DNA of 64,000 nucleotides from Prorocentrum cordatum (GCA_963575745.1 CAUYUJ010006558.1:247501-311500), one strand, 5' to 3'; shown: positions 19,901-28,410, counted from the stretch's first letter. Notes: generated from the sequence alone by a model not told the origin. Made by a program: numbers and translations.

Positions 19901-22900
19901 TCGGGCGGATCTTGAACTTTACGGAGGTGACTAACAGGGACGACGATGAGGTTCTCATGTCGGTCCTCGGCGCCAAGGGCATAGCTTGGCGTTCGTCCCA
20001 AATCCGCACCGCAGCAAAGATGATGTTGCTGGAGCGCGACGCGACGGACAAGGTGCGGAGGGCGTTGCTACGACAGGCGCCGACGGTCGTCGGTGATCTG
20101 TGCCCAGGATCGAGGGTGTATTTCTGGGCACCGAATCCGTTCAAGGGACGTCGTCGGCAAGATCCTGAAAGATGGCGGGGTCCTGCGACTGTGATCGCGA
20201 AGGAGTCCAACAGCCGTTACTACGTATCCTGGCGTGGTCACGTGCTACTTGTTGCTCGTGAGCAGCTCCGGCACGCCTCCTCCCAGGAGGCCGCAGCTGC
20301 GGAGTCCATCCAGACGGACGTGCGACTGACACAGCAGCGAGATGACCGCGCTTACCACGACATCGTGGACGTCACGCCCAAGGTGAAGGTTCAGAAGGTG
20401 AAGAAGACGTTCTTGAAGAAGGAGCGTGACCGACATGGGGAGCTCGAGGGGTCCAGGCAGCCTCGTGTGGACCTGAGGGCCCTGGACGCCATTGAGGCAC
20501 AGGCCAAGGAGGAGGAGCCGCCTGAGCAGCAGCAGCTGCCGCAGCTTCCCCCTCCGAAGAGGGAACGTTCTCGTTCCCCTCCAGGGCGGATATCCTCTGA
20601 GGTGTACCCGAAGGCCTCTCCGGGAGCATCGGGCTCTGGCGGCCCTTCGGTGCCGCCGATTCCCAGAGACGATTTCGAGCTTGAGCGAAAACGGAAGTTC
20701 CTGGTAGATGACGTGCCGATTTGCATCAAGAAGACGCGTCTGCAGGCTGCTCCTACGAGTGGTTTGCCGGCCCTCCGCGAAGTGGCCATGAACGCCGTTG
20801 TGCACTCGGGGCCTCAGGAGTGGTTCGACCAGAATGCCTTGGATGGTGTCTCCACGCTCGTTCAGAAGGTCGTACGAGGAGTACGTGTACACCGAGAGCC
20901 ACGGCGGAGACTCTATGATCACGACCGCCACCGGGAGTGCAATCGCCTCTCGGTGATGCTCTCCGCTACGGGCCAGTGTGCCTACAAGGACGACGGCGCG
21001 AACCGTACCAACGAGCGCACGGAGGACAGCTGGGTTGGTCTCACGCTTTTCTACCACGACAAGCCGGACGCTCATGCACAAGGGGTGTACTATTTGGACA
21101 CTCCGGAGGGGCTTGTACGACAGCCGATGACTTACGAAGAATGGATCAACGTGTCATCTGTGTATGACGCATGGCTGCAGGAGGCCAGGTACGAGCACGA
21201 CGTGTTCGCACTCGTGATGAAGCAGAACGCGAAGGAGCTAGACCCACGTCACTTCAACCAGCACGAGAAGGCTAAGTTCGACGAGGCCGATGCCGCCGAG
21301 TGGCGGCAATGGATCGCCAACAACACGGTCGAGCTGGTCACCGAGGAGGAGGAGAAGAGCATCCCGAAGGACAAGATCATCTCGGTGCCCATGCGTTCGG
21401 TTCGCACGAACCGGGGACGAGGGCCGGAGCTGGAGGCGAAGTCTCGCTTGATCATCCCTGGCCATCTCGATCCGCAGCTTGGTCTATTCAGGACGGATTC
21501 GCCTACTACTTCCCCTTTGGCTGTGCTGGTGTGTGCGTCTATCACAATGGCGATGGATTGGACATTCGAATGTTTCGACGTAGCGACTGCGTTCCTGTCC
21601 GGGCTGAAGCTGGAACGGGAGCTGTATGTGAGGGCTCCTAAGGACGGGCTTCCAGCCGTCGACGGTGCTGGATGGCCAGCCGTGCGGCCTTATGCGTTGC
21701 TGCGCTTGCTGAAAGGGGCGTACGGTCTGACTGAGGCGCCTCGGTTGTGGTATCTCCGAGCCCGCCAGGTGTTGACGGACGAGGTCGGTTTCGTGGAGCT
21801 GCGCTGTGCTCGAGCTGTCTTCGTTTATCGAATGAAAGACAAGTTGATCGCTATGTTGACCTTGCACGTCGATGACGGCATGCTGTTTGGAGACCCACAC
21901 GATCCCCAGTACCAGGAGGTGAAGGCGAACATCAACAGTCGTTTCAACATCAAGCACTGGAAGAAGGGCAACGACAAGGAGGCAATCGCCTATCTCGGTG
22001 AGGAGTGGTGGCGCCACCCTGATCACATCGAGATCAGCATGCACGAGTACATCGGCAAGCTGACGAAGCACCCCCTTGCAAGGGGTGACAACGAGGAGCG
22101 GGAGATGACTCCCGAGGAGCACCACGACTACCGGAGCTTGCTCCAGAAGGTGCGGTGGCCTGTCGCACGCGTGGTGCCACAACTCGCGTATAGTGTCTCG
22201 GCGCTCGCACAGAAGGATCCGAAAGGTCGGAGGTTGCTGCACCTGCGAGTGCTCAATGACATCATCGACCGGCTTCAGGACTACGACAAGAGAGGTCTTG
22301 CGACTCTCCGGATCCGCCGTGTGGACATCGAGCGCTTGCAGGTGCTCACGCTTATGGACGCTTCGTTTGCGAAGGAACCCGGCTGTAAGAGCCAGATGGG
22401 GTTCATGAGTATGATTACGGACACCCGAGTTTTGAAGGAGCTAACCGTATGCTGTCTAGTGGAGTTTCAGAGCAGTACTATTACACGAGTTGTTGGATCT
22501 ACGATGGCCGCAGAATCTGCGGCTATGTCCGTGGCTTTGGATCGGCAGCTTTACCTCAGGCTGCTGATTGAGGCAATCTTGTACGGGGAGCCGCCCTTGC
22601 AAGGGGACTGGAGGCTGGCGCTGAAGGTTCCAGGGGCGCTCGTGACGGATGCGAAGTCGCTCTACGATCACACGTCCAAGATCGGGTCGATGCCGGTGTC
22701 TCGGCAGACCCTCATTGACTTGCTGGTGGCCAAGGATTTGATAGAGCAGGAGGCCATCAAGTTCAAGTGGCTGCCTAATAGCCACATGCTAGCGGATGTG
22801 TTGACAAAAGCCGTGCAGCCTAACGAGGTACTATCGCAGTTCCTCCGCCACGGCCTGTTCAGCATGGTGCCTACTGCTGAGCAAGAGGATGAGGAGGCAC

Positions 22901-22992
22901 ACCGTCTGCGGCTGCGCCGCGGACAGCGTGAGCGAGCCAAGGAGCGGAAGGCCCAGCGTCGGGTCGCCGTTCCAGGGCCTGCGAGCCCGTGA
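13990..22992 (+). CDS. Ty1/copia gag-pol polyprotein with methyltransferase-like domain
   Basis: A 3000-residue polyprotein needed for reverse transcription and integration; ATG 13990 follows a good GCC context and an 80-nt leader. Gag-like N-terminus, then a CCHC knuckle at C411, C414, H419, C426. Residues about 690-790 are Lys/Glu/Arg-rich. Protease active site DTG at 1198-1200. A DNA C5-methyltransferase-like domain spans about 1474-1640: motif I-like VEVFAWACQLT (1476-1486) and a motif IV-like SPPP (1531-1534), where P1534 replaces the catalytic Cys. DHA (1586-1588) replaces the ENP-type motif VI, so it is probably inactive. Integrase: H1761, H1766, C1794, C1797, then D1825, D1884, E1919. 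Reverse transcriptase: D2530 in motif A and HVDD at 2626-2629. RNase H: D2790, E2842, D2887. No stop or frameshift separates gag from pol, so Gag excess would need processing or another mechanism. Confidence 0.95.
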   Translation: MATSHDGSDVEAASSAGTGPPDLHAVLRVMAETQRELLALHRDRGDGGPRRTRLLLSQVRLPEFDGGVGTSTKKYREWRKEVEVIRNLNQLSDVELGLIIYSQVTGRAKELIEVLDASDLRREETLETIFAIYDDAFEKMDHERLDQVHQDWERAHRRAGQPIMDWTTYLRKKRMELQLEDPTSAISDRALASKMLRGAGLSQKERAQVLFNCGGIYDSKRMEVVLKAAYSKVHDTEKRSVLPRRSPFAAQREHGRSSGSSGGRYPHPPMARRPCVLRGRPGQHVHEVENGEDYDEHHGDLEEAHHDEDEADDQDDGDHGGAEGTLFEDGAEVDEELVSDNDGPDDEEYEAPEDLQEAFLAGWRAKQKTAVQRQKRGFVAPRQRDPKKINASGSFQAGRKPTDQRKANSRCADCDQPGHWRGDPECPKVKSGEREPYNKIGPKNGQPASPNQRTSVKPPAPRQVHGPIVHWVGMAGSAEERRGRAPWRRAPQSVPAQRHPVEGRADAPERIIMHPRPKSMPAPSLRQDADDGPGAAQSSDERARARARRGEDQEDEDAVVRCHRILANTHAKGHSVELEFPDLATVHHIVERVTNKKPIFFKQGRFESLDFVQGRLVRLQLTTSRPCTAAEVDLDEITATIFKIVMGGNRDTKPRDDRRGEGGSRDTKQREDHHRDRRDDRQRDRGAVLREPRAPPPPEAEASSRSRSRSTPGGRGVKKEKRSPLEDRGEKEEKEEKKEKKKKARSSKEEKKERKKARSSKEVKNEDEASEDPEATEDDNDQRREDKEVPFTPEEMDEIFCSWYPRQDIFRDYLTPPATIHFITKNDRIVRLNLYTRRCEKPDFSLSSGPARAHPVYVVEASAKGASKTKESPDGAAPGLTSAAPTGEAAAVPKEEDWVMAGASEEVRKSEEKKRLEVLQRDKAELLDRLALIEKQEMEMHTRLNPCEVYDGLQKRREQAPLPERALPTSPEQQGVGSVWKNMEAIRRRVHLPAPPGAASSGAPAAATASSAASGVPRVVTASGRSYVMSVGATQSDLEKQQMHRAMYDSQFDGERLVPGPKAKFDPELMQQQAECVHPVGELKWQSNGTVIFAKCKKCSLKSVIHYTLEKPKKDEGEPSKNTPDGAVPGLTSAAPTGEDVAVKGGADPWAAKGADPWAAKGGSAAHMVTTREECPRKVVDEQSVMLVVLPAGLAMIDTGCKRAVGGRPWHVELQKTLDAMGVPYHSINQREYFKFGPGVPLLSERAWCYTVGINGTQGEVVISEVDAEVPGLIGPDEMAEWDAAISFRNGTFTANGVTKPLVPAASGHPCVSLLDFPAPVTSAFPVGQSEEQDELADEMFSGTASHEEKDERSVAETVEEEDSHDSDSNDGQDAGDSELSTSHYHTSDPESAETASSDEEVFMENADNEVFMTKGARRHVRSNLKELEVLMTEEMANRKLRADQQEQDALRYYQEERALPFQKETRRRPGPWRIVEVFAWACQLTILAASMGWDAHQPIAAPEFDLLTVQGRNEARAYLVAVDPDFVALSPPPTAWSRMQSVDQRRPMRVRRQRRERTEYRMLLSFTDEVMQWQAARGRAAMVMDHAQSTIWSQPPVSATKSNPAFEDAICLKDTTRVLANPGVCTAVRGSCAEEFGTAVMSGAADHLAWQFENSSFPAAQLPDPTEEPRSYGPEPAEHGHGEVPRDVSERPEWGKTPQEVRAEIREALQKTVKEESMQHPAEEEEVAASWSEMELPEVVRQDIMMKIPRSTRRAVRKAHRGLGHPSRPTFIKMLRLGGATPNALAYAKHWQCPTCAESEAPPRPVQGTADVRPFGFNVTVVIDVKYLRDAAKEQLVVLSMVDAGTGWHCACLLKNRTAKHVARQIMNEWFKHYGVPENIVIDQGGEFEGYFNALMEQFGINTKTTGAHAAWQHGLAERHGGLLGTIWGKVVHEFHVQGKSMSTVALAAIINAKNSTISRNGLTPEQAVFGRILNFTEVTNRDDDEVLMSVLGAKGIAWRSSQIRTAAKMMLLERDATDKVRRALLRQAPTVVGDLCPGSRVYFWAPNPFKGRRRQDPERWRGPATVIAKESNSRYYVSWRGHVLLVAREQLRHASSQEAAAAESIQTDVRLTQQRDDRAYHDIVDVTPKVKVQKVKKTFLKKERDRHGELEGSRQPRVDLRALDAIEAQAKEEEPPEQQQLPQLPPPKRERSRSPPGRISSEVYPKASPGASGSGGPSVPPIPRDDFELERKRKFLVDDVPICIKKTRLQAAPTSGLPALREVAMNAVVHSGPQEWFDQNALDGVSTLVQKVVRGVRVHREPRRRLYDHDRHRECNRLSVMLSATGQCAYKDDGANRTNERTEDSWVGLTLFYHDKPDAHAQGVYYLDTPEGLVRQPMTYEEWINVSSVYDAWLQEARYEHDVFALVMKQNAKELDPRHFNQHEKAKFDEADAAEWRQWIANNTVELVTEEEEKSIPKDKIISVPMRSVRTNRGRGPELEAKSRLIIPGHLDPQLGLFRTDSPTTSPLAVLVCASITMAMDWTFECFDVATAFLSGLKLERELYVRAPKDGLPAVDGAGWPAVRPYALLRLLKGAYGLTEAPRLWYLRARQVLTDEVGFVELRCARAVFVYRMKDKLIAMLTLHVDDGMLFGDPHDPQYQEVKANINSRFNIKHWKKGNDKEAIAYLGEEWWRHPDHIEISMHEYIGKLTKHPLARGDNEEREMTPEEHHDYRSLLQKVRWPVARVVPQLAYSVSALAQKDPKGRRLLHLRVLNDIIDRLQDYDKRGLATLRIRRVDIERLQVLTLMDASFAKEPGCKSQMGFMSMITDTRVLKELTVCCLVEFQSSTITRVVGSTMAAESAAMSVALDRQLYLRLLIEAILYGEPPLQGDWRLALKVPGALVTDAKSLYDHTSKIGSMPVSRQTLIDLLVAKDLIEQEAIKFKWLPNSHMLADVLTKAVQPNEVLSQFLRHGLFSMVPTAEQEDEEAHRLRLRRGQRERAKERKAQRRVAVPGPASP
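16603..16652 (+). repeat. Structured in-frame repeat, copy 1
   Basis: TCCCCAG (16603-16609) can pair with CTGGGGA (16646-16652), or CAGACG with CGTCTG (16607-16612 and 16631-16636). It reads PDGAAPGLTSAAPTGE in the polyprotein and is nearly repeated at 17356-17405. Confidence 0.75.
17356..17405 (+). repeat. Structured in-frame repeat, copy 2
   Basis: Second copy of the 50-bp unit, in the same codon phase (PDGAVPGLTSAAPTGE), with alternative stems including CCCC-GACT-GGGG. It is followed by a short tandem repeat reading ADPWAAKG twice (about 17430-17470). Confidence 0.75.
22072..22085. repeat. Perfect 14-bp palindrome CCCCTTGCAAGGGG
   Basis: Self-complementary 14-mer inside the RT/RNase H region of the intact copia ORF, read as PLARG. 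A shorter relative with the same core lies at 22594-22605. Confidence 0.8.
22594..22605. repeat. Perfect 12-bp palindrome CCCTTGCAAGGG
   Basis: Same core as 22072-22085, about 520 bp downstream in the same ORF, read as PLQG in another codon phase. Confidence 0.75.
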
Positions 22993-23040
22993 GGTCCTGA
23001 TTGCAGCTGCTGATGGACCTAGTGAGAGCTACGGTGATGT

Positions 23041-23233
23041 ATGCATATTCTTTGAGTTGATCGTCTGGAGTAGTGTATCCAGATATTCATATTCTTGTAT
23101 TTATATTTTGAGCCTCAGGCCGCACCTTGCTTGAGGTGTCTCATGCATATCTTTTGAGTTGACAGTCTGGATTGGTGAATCTAGACATTCATATTTATAT
23201 TTCGAGCCTCAGGCCGCATCTGCTTGAGGTGTT
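23041..23233 (+). repeat. Tandem duplication in the copia 3' untranslated region
   Basis: Two diverged copies of a 90-102-bp unit (23041-23142 and 23143-23233) lie between the polyprotein stop and the 3' LTR. Each starts ATGCATAT and ends with a GC-rich hairpin (CCTCA...TGAGG) after AT-rich sequence. It may be a 3'-end or packaging structure; that role is inference. Confidence 0.75.
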
Positions 23234-23321
23234 TCGGCCCGTGGGCTGATATACATTATAATTGCGTGCAGCGTTGCCCTTTCAGAGGGAGCGGCATCGG
23301 GGCAGCATTGTACTCACCCAG

Positions 23322-23504
23322 TGTGAAGAGTGCACTCCCCTGCCCCTCTGCCGCCCGTGCCACCATGTGTGTATGTTGTACACGCTTGTCTTGTTTTGTG
23401 GCATGCACGCTGCCCGCCGCTGTTTTGGCCCTAGTCCTAGGGCCCTGGGACGCACCCGCAGTTGGACTGCCGCGCGGTCTTTGCTGAAAACAACTGCACT
23501 GACA
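23322..23504 (+). repeat. 3' LTR (183 bp)
   Basis: Identical over all 183 positions to 13728-13910. The sequence just upstream (CTCACCCAG) is not a conventional polypurine tract; the nearest purine-rich run is AGAGGGAGCGG at about 23284. Confidence 0.95.
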
Positions 23505-23509
23505 ATGAT
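23505..23509 (+). repeat. 3' target-site duplication ATGAT
   Basis: Matches 13723-13727 and defines the exact insertion boundaries of the plus-strand copia element. Confidence 0.93.
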
Positions 23510-23699
23510 CACCCTAGCGTCGAGTGGACCCATAGAGGTAGGGCCCCCAATTGTCGCAGAACTGATCTCACCTCGCACACCTCCTCCAATCACTTAACAA
23601 ATATCAAATATGAATACTATGTTCCCTCACCTCTCCACGACATCTGTTTTCCTGTGTGATTTCATCTTGACGTTCCGTCTTCCCCTTAGGGACGGGTTT

Positions 23700-23790
23700 T
23701 CGCACTACTCTCTCTCTCTCTCTCTATCTTTATACATATACACTAGAACCATCGCGCGCGCTTCGCGCGCGCTCAAGTTCTAGCTCGGCT
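23700..23790. repeat. CT microsatellite joined to a CG-rich hairpin
   Basis: (CT)n at about 23707-23728 and AT-rich sequence are followed by a hairpin: CTAGAAC and GCGCGCGC pair with GCGCGCGC and GTTCTAG around a TTC loop (about 23743-23783). A similar hairpin follows a TA microsatellite at about 55500-55535. Confidence 0.75.
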
Positions 23791-24039
23791 CAACAGGCTA
23801 ACGCACGGAATCTCCATTGTTGAAGCGCCTTGTGCATCTAAAGACCTTCTTGGAGTCCCTGCGCAAGCCTCGGAAGCGTATAGAAGGGGAAATGCGGAAA
23901 CCGAAAACTTCCTGGGATCGTTCTTCGGTGGTGACGGGGGCCTGAATGATGGTCGGATGTGCAAAAAATAGGCAGGGGCACATTTGAACTAGCCTGGCGA
24001 AGGACCCAACCAGATGCAGTTGTGAATACCGCAGTTTTA
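23791..24039. other. Short spacer
   Basis: No gene recognised between the hairpin and the first tandem array. Confidence 0.4.
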
Positions 24040-24620
24040 AGCATTGTCTTCGGTGGGCCCCCATTGTAGGGCCAAGAAACAATGTACTGGGTGGGGGAGA
24101 TGCATGCGGACTGCGCCAGTGGAACCTTCGGTGGGCCCTCCTTGTAGGGCCACGAAACAGTGTACTGGGTGGGGGGACCGCATGCGCACTGCGCCCTGCG
24201 CCACTGGAACCTTCGGTGGAGCTCCTTATGGGGCCACGAAGCGCTGTACTGGCGGGGGAGACGAATGCTGGCTGCGCCACTGGGACCTTCGTCGGAGTTC
24301 CCTATAGGGCCAAGAAAAGGGCTGTAGTCGGTGGGTGAGACGCATGCGGGCTCCACAATTGAGACCTTCGGTGGAGCTCCCTCTGGGGCCACGAATCGCT
24401 GTATTGGGTGGGAGGGACTCATGCGGGCTGCGCCACTGGAACCTTCGGTGGAGCTCCCTATGGGGCCACGAACGGTGTACTGGGTGCGGGAGACGCACGC
24501 GGGCTGCGCCACTGGGGCCTTCGGTGGAGCTCCCCATGGGGCCACAAAATGCTGTGCTGGGCGTGGCGGACGCATGCGGGCTGCGCCACTGGGACCTTCG
24601 GAGGAGCTCCATAGAGCCCT
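24040..24620. repeat. 76-85-bp tandem array, left copy
   Basis: About seven units anchored on CCTTCGGTGG-type sequence at 24125, 24210, 24286, 24365, 24442, 24518 and 24595. Units contain palindromic GGAGCTCC, GGGGCCACGAA and GCATGC. The same unit forms the array at 27745-28410, in the same orientation, beyond the decayed gene. Confidence 0.85.
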
Positions 24621-25050
24621 CTCGGGCCGTCCTGTGCGTCTCTGGCGCCGTCTTGGGGCCCCCTTGGGCCATCTTGGGGCCGTTTTCAATGCCTCTGGGA
24701 CTGTCTTGGAGCGGACAATCTGACATCTTGGGTCGTCGTGGAGCGTCAGAACATTGAAAAGGCGAGAACTTGGAAATCCTTCAAAAACTGGTGATTCATG
24801 AGTAACAAGTTGTGCCTCTCGGGGTTTCTTTGAATGCATATTGAAGGTTTCTGGGGGCGTCTTGGAGGCCTCTTGGATAGTCAGGGGCTAATTCTGGCCG
24901 CCTCCGCCGTCTTGGCCGCCATTGGTCGTTCCCGCAATCTGGAAGCGCCATGTTTGGCGATCCTGGGGCCGTCTTCGGGCGATCTTAGGGGGCCCCCAGC
25001 GCCCCAGCAAAACCCCCGGAACTTCCCAGTCCCCCCATGGGGGCACATGT
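24621..25050. other. Unassigned sequence with GGCCGTCTTGGGG units
   Basis: Degenerate GGGCCxTCTTGGGGCC-like units at 24630-24740 resemble those at 46.4-47.1 and 54.1-54.9 kb. No gene recognised. Confidence 0.45.
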
Positions 25051-25068
25051 TTGGGGGCTGCGGGCCTG

Positions 25069-25121
<53 letters not shown>

Positions 25122-25235
25122 GTCTAGATGCATGTGTACTCGCACACACACATGCATACACACATACAAACAAACACACAAACATACGTACATACATACG
25201 TACATACATACATACAAACAAGCATTCACACATAT
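25051..25235. repeat. TA/TG/CA microsatellites
   Basis: (TA)n at about 25070-25110, TATG repeats to about 25122, then CACA/CATA-type repeats to about 25230. The frames encode Tyr/Ile or Val/Cys strings only. Confidence 0.85.
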
Positions 25236-25257
25236 ATGATCCAGGGTTGAGGGTTCA

Positions 25258-25335
25258 CCGGCCCCCCCCCCCAGATGGTATGGTCCCAGGATTCCTCGGG
25301 CCCCCCCCCCCGCCAGATGGTATGGTCCCAGAAAC

Positions 25336-25345
<10 letters not shown>
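25258..25345. repeat. Short C-tract duplication
   Basis: A poly-C tract plus CCAGATGGTATGGTCCCAG occurs twice (about 25260-25290 and 25300-25332), a local duplication of about 45 bp. Confidence 0.7.
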
Positions 25346-25369
<24 letters not shown>

Positions 25370-25557
25370 GCGACGACTACGACGACGGCGTCGACGACGA
25401 CGACGACGACGACGACCACGACGACGACGACGACGGCTGCGGCGGCGACGACGCCGGCGGCGGCGGCGACGACGACGATGACGACGAGGACGACGGCGCG
25501 ACAACGATGACGACGACGACGACGATGACGACGACGACAGCGAGGACGACGCGAGAA

Positions 25558-25608
<51 letters not shown>

Positions 25609-25612
25609 CCTC
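25333..25612. repeat. CGA/GAC triplet tract
   Basis: About 280 bp of (CGA)n with GGA variants at the right end. Open frames encode Arg, Thr, Asp or Val/Ser homopolymers and are artefacts. Confidence 0.9.
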
Positions 25613-25780
25613 TGAACCACCACAGCACCACACCACATCCACAGGGGGGGAGGGGGGCACCGCAACGCAGCACCACGCCACGCCCACTTCTGAACCACCA
25701 CAGCACCACACCACATCCACAGGGTGGGGGGGCACCGCAGCGCAGCACCACGCCGCGCCCACAGGGGGGGGCGGGGGGGA
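25612..25780. repeat. Duplicated CACCACA-rich unit
   Basis: A unit of about 75 bp starting CTGAACCACCACAGCACC occurs at about 25612 and 25690 and is followed by G-tracts; a partial third copy follows. Confidence 0.7.
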
Positions 25781-25849
25781 CCATCGCGCGGGGGGGGGGC
25801 CCAATGGCATCAGCATTGGGGGGGGGGCCAAGATTTGGACCATATATAC

Positions 25850-25992
25850 GTTTAGTTATGCATATACGTACGTATATATGTAGATATCTATATATATATA
25901 TATATATATATAGAAATATACAAATGAATGTTTCTTATATATACATGAATATATGCACGTGTGTATGTGTATGTATATATATATATATATAG
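25850..25992. repeat. TA-rich microsatellite
   Basis: TATATA and GTATGTA runs; no coding content. Confidence 0.85.
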
Positions 25993-26019
25993 CATGCTGC
26001 CAAGGGGGCGCGCGGGGGC

Positions 26020-27700
26020 CAGGTAAGCGCCACGGCCCGCAGGGACTGGCGTGGCACTGCGCAAGACCTTCTTCTCCCGCGCACCCCTGGCCTTGGCGGC
26101 GGCCTTCGCTCCTCCAAGATAGCGCTCTCGCGCCCTGGCCGCCCGCTTGGCGACAGAGTCGACGACTGTTGCAGACGAGCGGACTGGATCTGCGACGCTC
26201 GCCTGGGCCGCCCCCTGCGCCGCCGCAGCGAGATCGGGGGCGGCCCCCGCGAGAAGGCGAGCGCGCCTGCTCGGGGAAGCGGCCGCCACGGCGTCGATGG
26301 CAGCTGCTCGCTTGCGGCCGAAGCCTACCTCTGACCGACGTCCTGGCCGAGGCTCCCTCGTGATTCCCTTGTCGCGCCTCTCGGCCCCCTTCGCCGCTGC
26401 GGTCTTTCCCTTTAAGCGCTCGCGTAGCTGGAGCGCGTGCGTGCACCGACGCCTGCCAAGCTCGCCCCGCTCGCGCTGTTCCAGCCACGCGCGCGGGAAC
26501 TTGCCGAGGGGCACTGCGCCCACGAGAGTGCAGTCCTCCACGGACATGTCTTGCGTTCGAGCCCCCTCGGGGCAATGGAGCTCGGAAAAACGGCGGAATC
26601 GCCGCTCCACGTTGCCCGTGCACGTCTTCCACGCGAAGAAAAGCTCCACCAGCCGCTGGCCGCTGGCAAACTCAGGCCACTCCGCTGCAGCGCGGCCCCA
26701 AGCCTGCCGCGTGGCGCCCATCTCGACGATGTATCTCGGCGCGCTTCAAAATGTGCCGCAGCTGGGCGATGGCCTGCCGCGCCTGCCTCCTTACAAATGC
26801 GCATCAAACGTGCCTCGGCTTCCGACGCAGACTCCGTCGCGCCCGCGCCTGTTGCAGACAAAAGCGAAGGCAAACGAAACGCCGTAAAAGCATGCAACCA
26901 AGAATGATCTGGCCAATGCAGCTTCACGTTCTCCTTCATGCTCGCTGCGATTACCTGCGCCCGTCGTAGAGCCGCGCGGGCGTCGGGGCTCCGCGATCCA
27001 ATCGCCGATGCCCACAATTTGCACGCCGTTGCCGCGTGGGCGCCTGGACATCTGCCGCAAATACTTGAGGGTGACGCCCGTGGAACGGCAGGGGATGAAC
27101 AACGTGTTCAGCCTCGCGAGGAACGAGGCGGCCCTGGCTTGGACGGCGGCGTCGTCGGGGTCGTCATTGCCCCCAGCTGCGACCCGCGAGCAATGCTCCG
27201 CTGCCGAATCAGCCAGCCAGCCGCCGAGCAGCAGGCGCGAGCTGTTCTCGCCCCCGAGCCCTTCCAGGAAAGATCGGGCGAGAATGCGCCGACCCCGACC
27301 ACTCCTATTGGTTCCTCTCCGAGCGCATTGACTATAACGTTCCAGCGTCTGCTTTCCCGCGCCAGGAGCCTCGCCCGACTGTTGAAACGCTGTGGGGCCC
27401 AACCGAAGTTTTTGACGAACGCGATCTCGCCTTCCAGCTGTTGCGCCCCCACTGCGGTGCGGAACGCGCTGGGCGCAGTCAGAAACTTGGCCAGACTTCA
27501 GCTGCACGTCCGTCATCGTGATCTCGCTGTCCTCCTTTGCCATTGAGTCGGCGAGCAGCTTCTGGGCCGAATGCGCTTCGCCCCAAGCGTGAAACGCCAG
27601 CCGAGGGAACGCGCCCGTTGCAGCCAGCGGTGCATTTAGATCCGCCCCATCGCTGCGCCATGCCCGCATCTCCTCTCGCACATGCTTGTGCAGTTCCACG
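26020..27700 (-). pseudogene. Decayed hAT-like transposase-related gene
   Basis: A minus-strand gene readable only by joining at least four frames. N-terminal part (about 27660-27470): AFHAWGEAHSAQKLLADSM. Middle, second frame (about 27450-27190): EIAFVKNFGWAPQRF. Then RAASFLARLNTLF and KYLRQM back in the first frame (about 27130-27050). Then KLHWPDHSWLHAF (near 26920), and finally a 278-codon frame starting at 26721 with ELFFAWKTCTGNVERRFRRF and a basic Ala/Arg-rich tail. The TGNVERRFRRF stretch resembles the hAT C-terminal dimerisation motif (x-S-x-x-ERxFS). The hAT assignment is a by-eye inference; a degraded host gene is possible. The tandem arrays on both sides suggest the whole block is one element. 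Confidence 0.4.
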
Positions 27701-27744
27701 TCCAGTTCCCCGCCTGCTGCGCTGAGTGGGGGGAAACGCGCACG

Positions 27745-28410
27745 GGCGGTCGCACTAGGGCCTTCGGTGGTGCTCCCTGTGGGGCCACGAGGCGCTGCAC
27801 CGGGTGGGGGAGACGCATGCGGGCGGTAGCACTCGGGCCTTCGGTGGGCCTCACCATGGGGCCACGAAGCGCTACACTGGGTGGAGGAGACGCATGCGGG
27901 CGGTAGCACTCGGGCCTTCGGCGGACCTCCCCACGCGGCCACGAAGCGCTGCGCTGGAGGGGGGTGGGGGAAGGGGGAGGGGGGGGGGGCGTGCGGGCGG
28001 TAGCACTGGGGCCGTCGGTGGCGCCCCCGATGGGGTCACGAAGCGCCGCGCTGGGTGGGGGGTGGGGGGAACGGGGGGGGGGGGGCATGCGGGCGGCAAC
28101 GCCGGGGTCGTCGGTGGAGCTCCCTATGGGGCCACGAAGCGCTGCATTGGGCGTGGCGGGGGGGGGGAGAGAGCGCATGCGGGCAGTAGCACTGAGGCCG
28201 TCGGTGGCGTTCCCGATGGGGCCGCGAAGCGCTGTATTGCGTGTGTGGGGGGGGGGGGGGGGGGGGGGGGGCATGCGGGCGGTCACAGTGGGGCCTTCGG
28301 TGGAGCTCCCTACAGGGCCGCGAAACGCTGTACTGGGTGGAAGGGACGTATGCGGGCGGTGGCACTGGGACCTTCGGTGGCGCCCCCTACGGGGTCATGA
28401 GACGCTGCGG
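27745..28410. repeat. 76-85-bp tandem array, right copy
   Basis: Eight or so units of the family seen at 24040-24620 (CCTTCGGTGG, GGGGCCACGA, GCATGCGGGC), here with CGGTAGCACT in place of CTGCGCCACT and with long G-tracts. Same orientation as the left array. Confidence 0.85.

Larger units (their letters stand above)
13728..23504 (+). mobile_element. Complete, apparently young Ty1/copia retrotransposon
   Basis: A 9.78-kb element with two LTRs of 183 bp that match at every base, a perfect 5-bp target duplication, a primer-binding site 1 nt after the 5' LTR, and a single uninterrupted 3000-codon gag-pol ORF. Domain order (protease, integrase, reverse transcriptase, RNase H) is that of Ty1/copia. 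Identical LTRs mean little time since insertion, because both are copied from one template at integration. It is unusually long for a copia element, mainly from a long acidic/basic gag-proximal region and a methyltransferase-like domain between protease and integrase. Confidence 0.95.

Noticed and set aside
24040-28410. CRISPR-like array from regularly spaced repeats
   Set aside because: The unit is a contiguous 76-85-bp tandem repeat without unique spacers, and the setting is eukaryotic.
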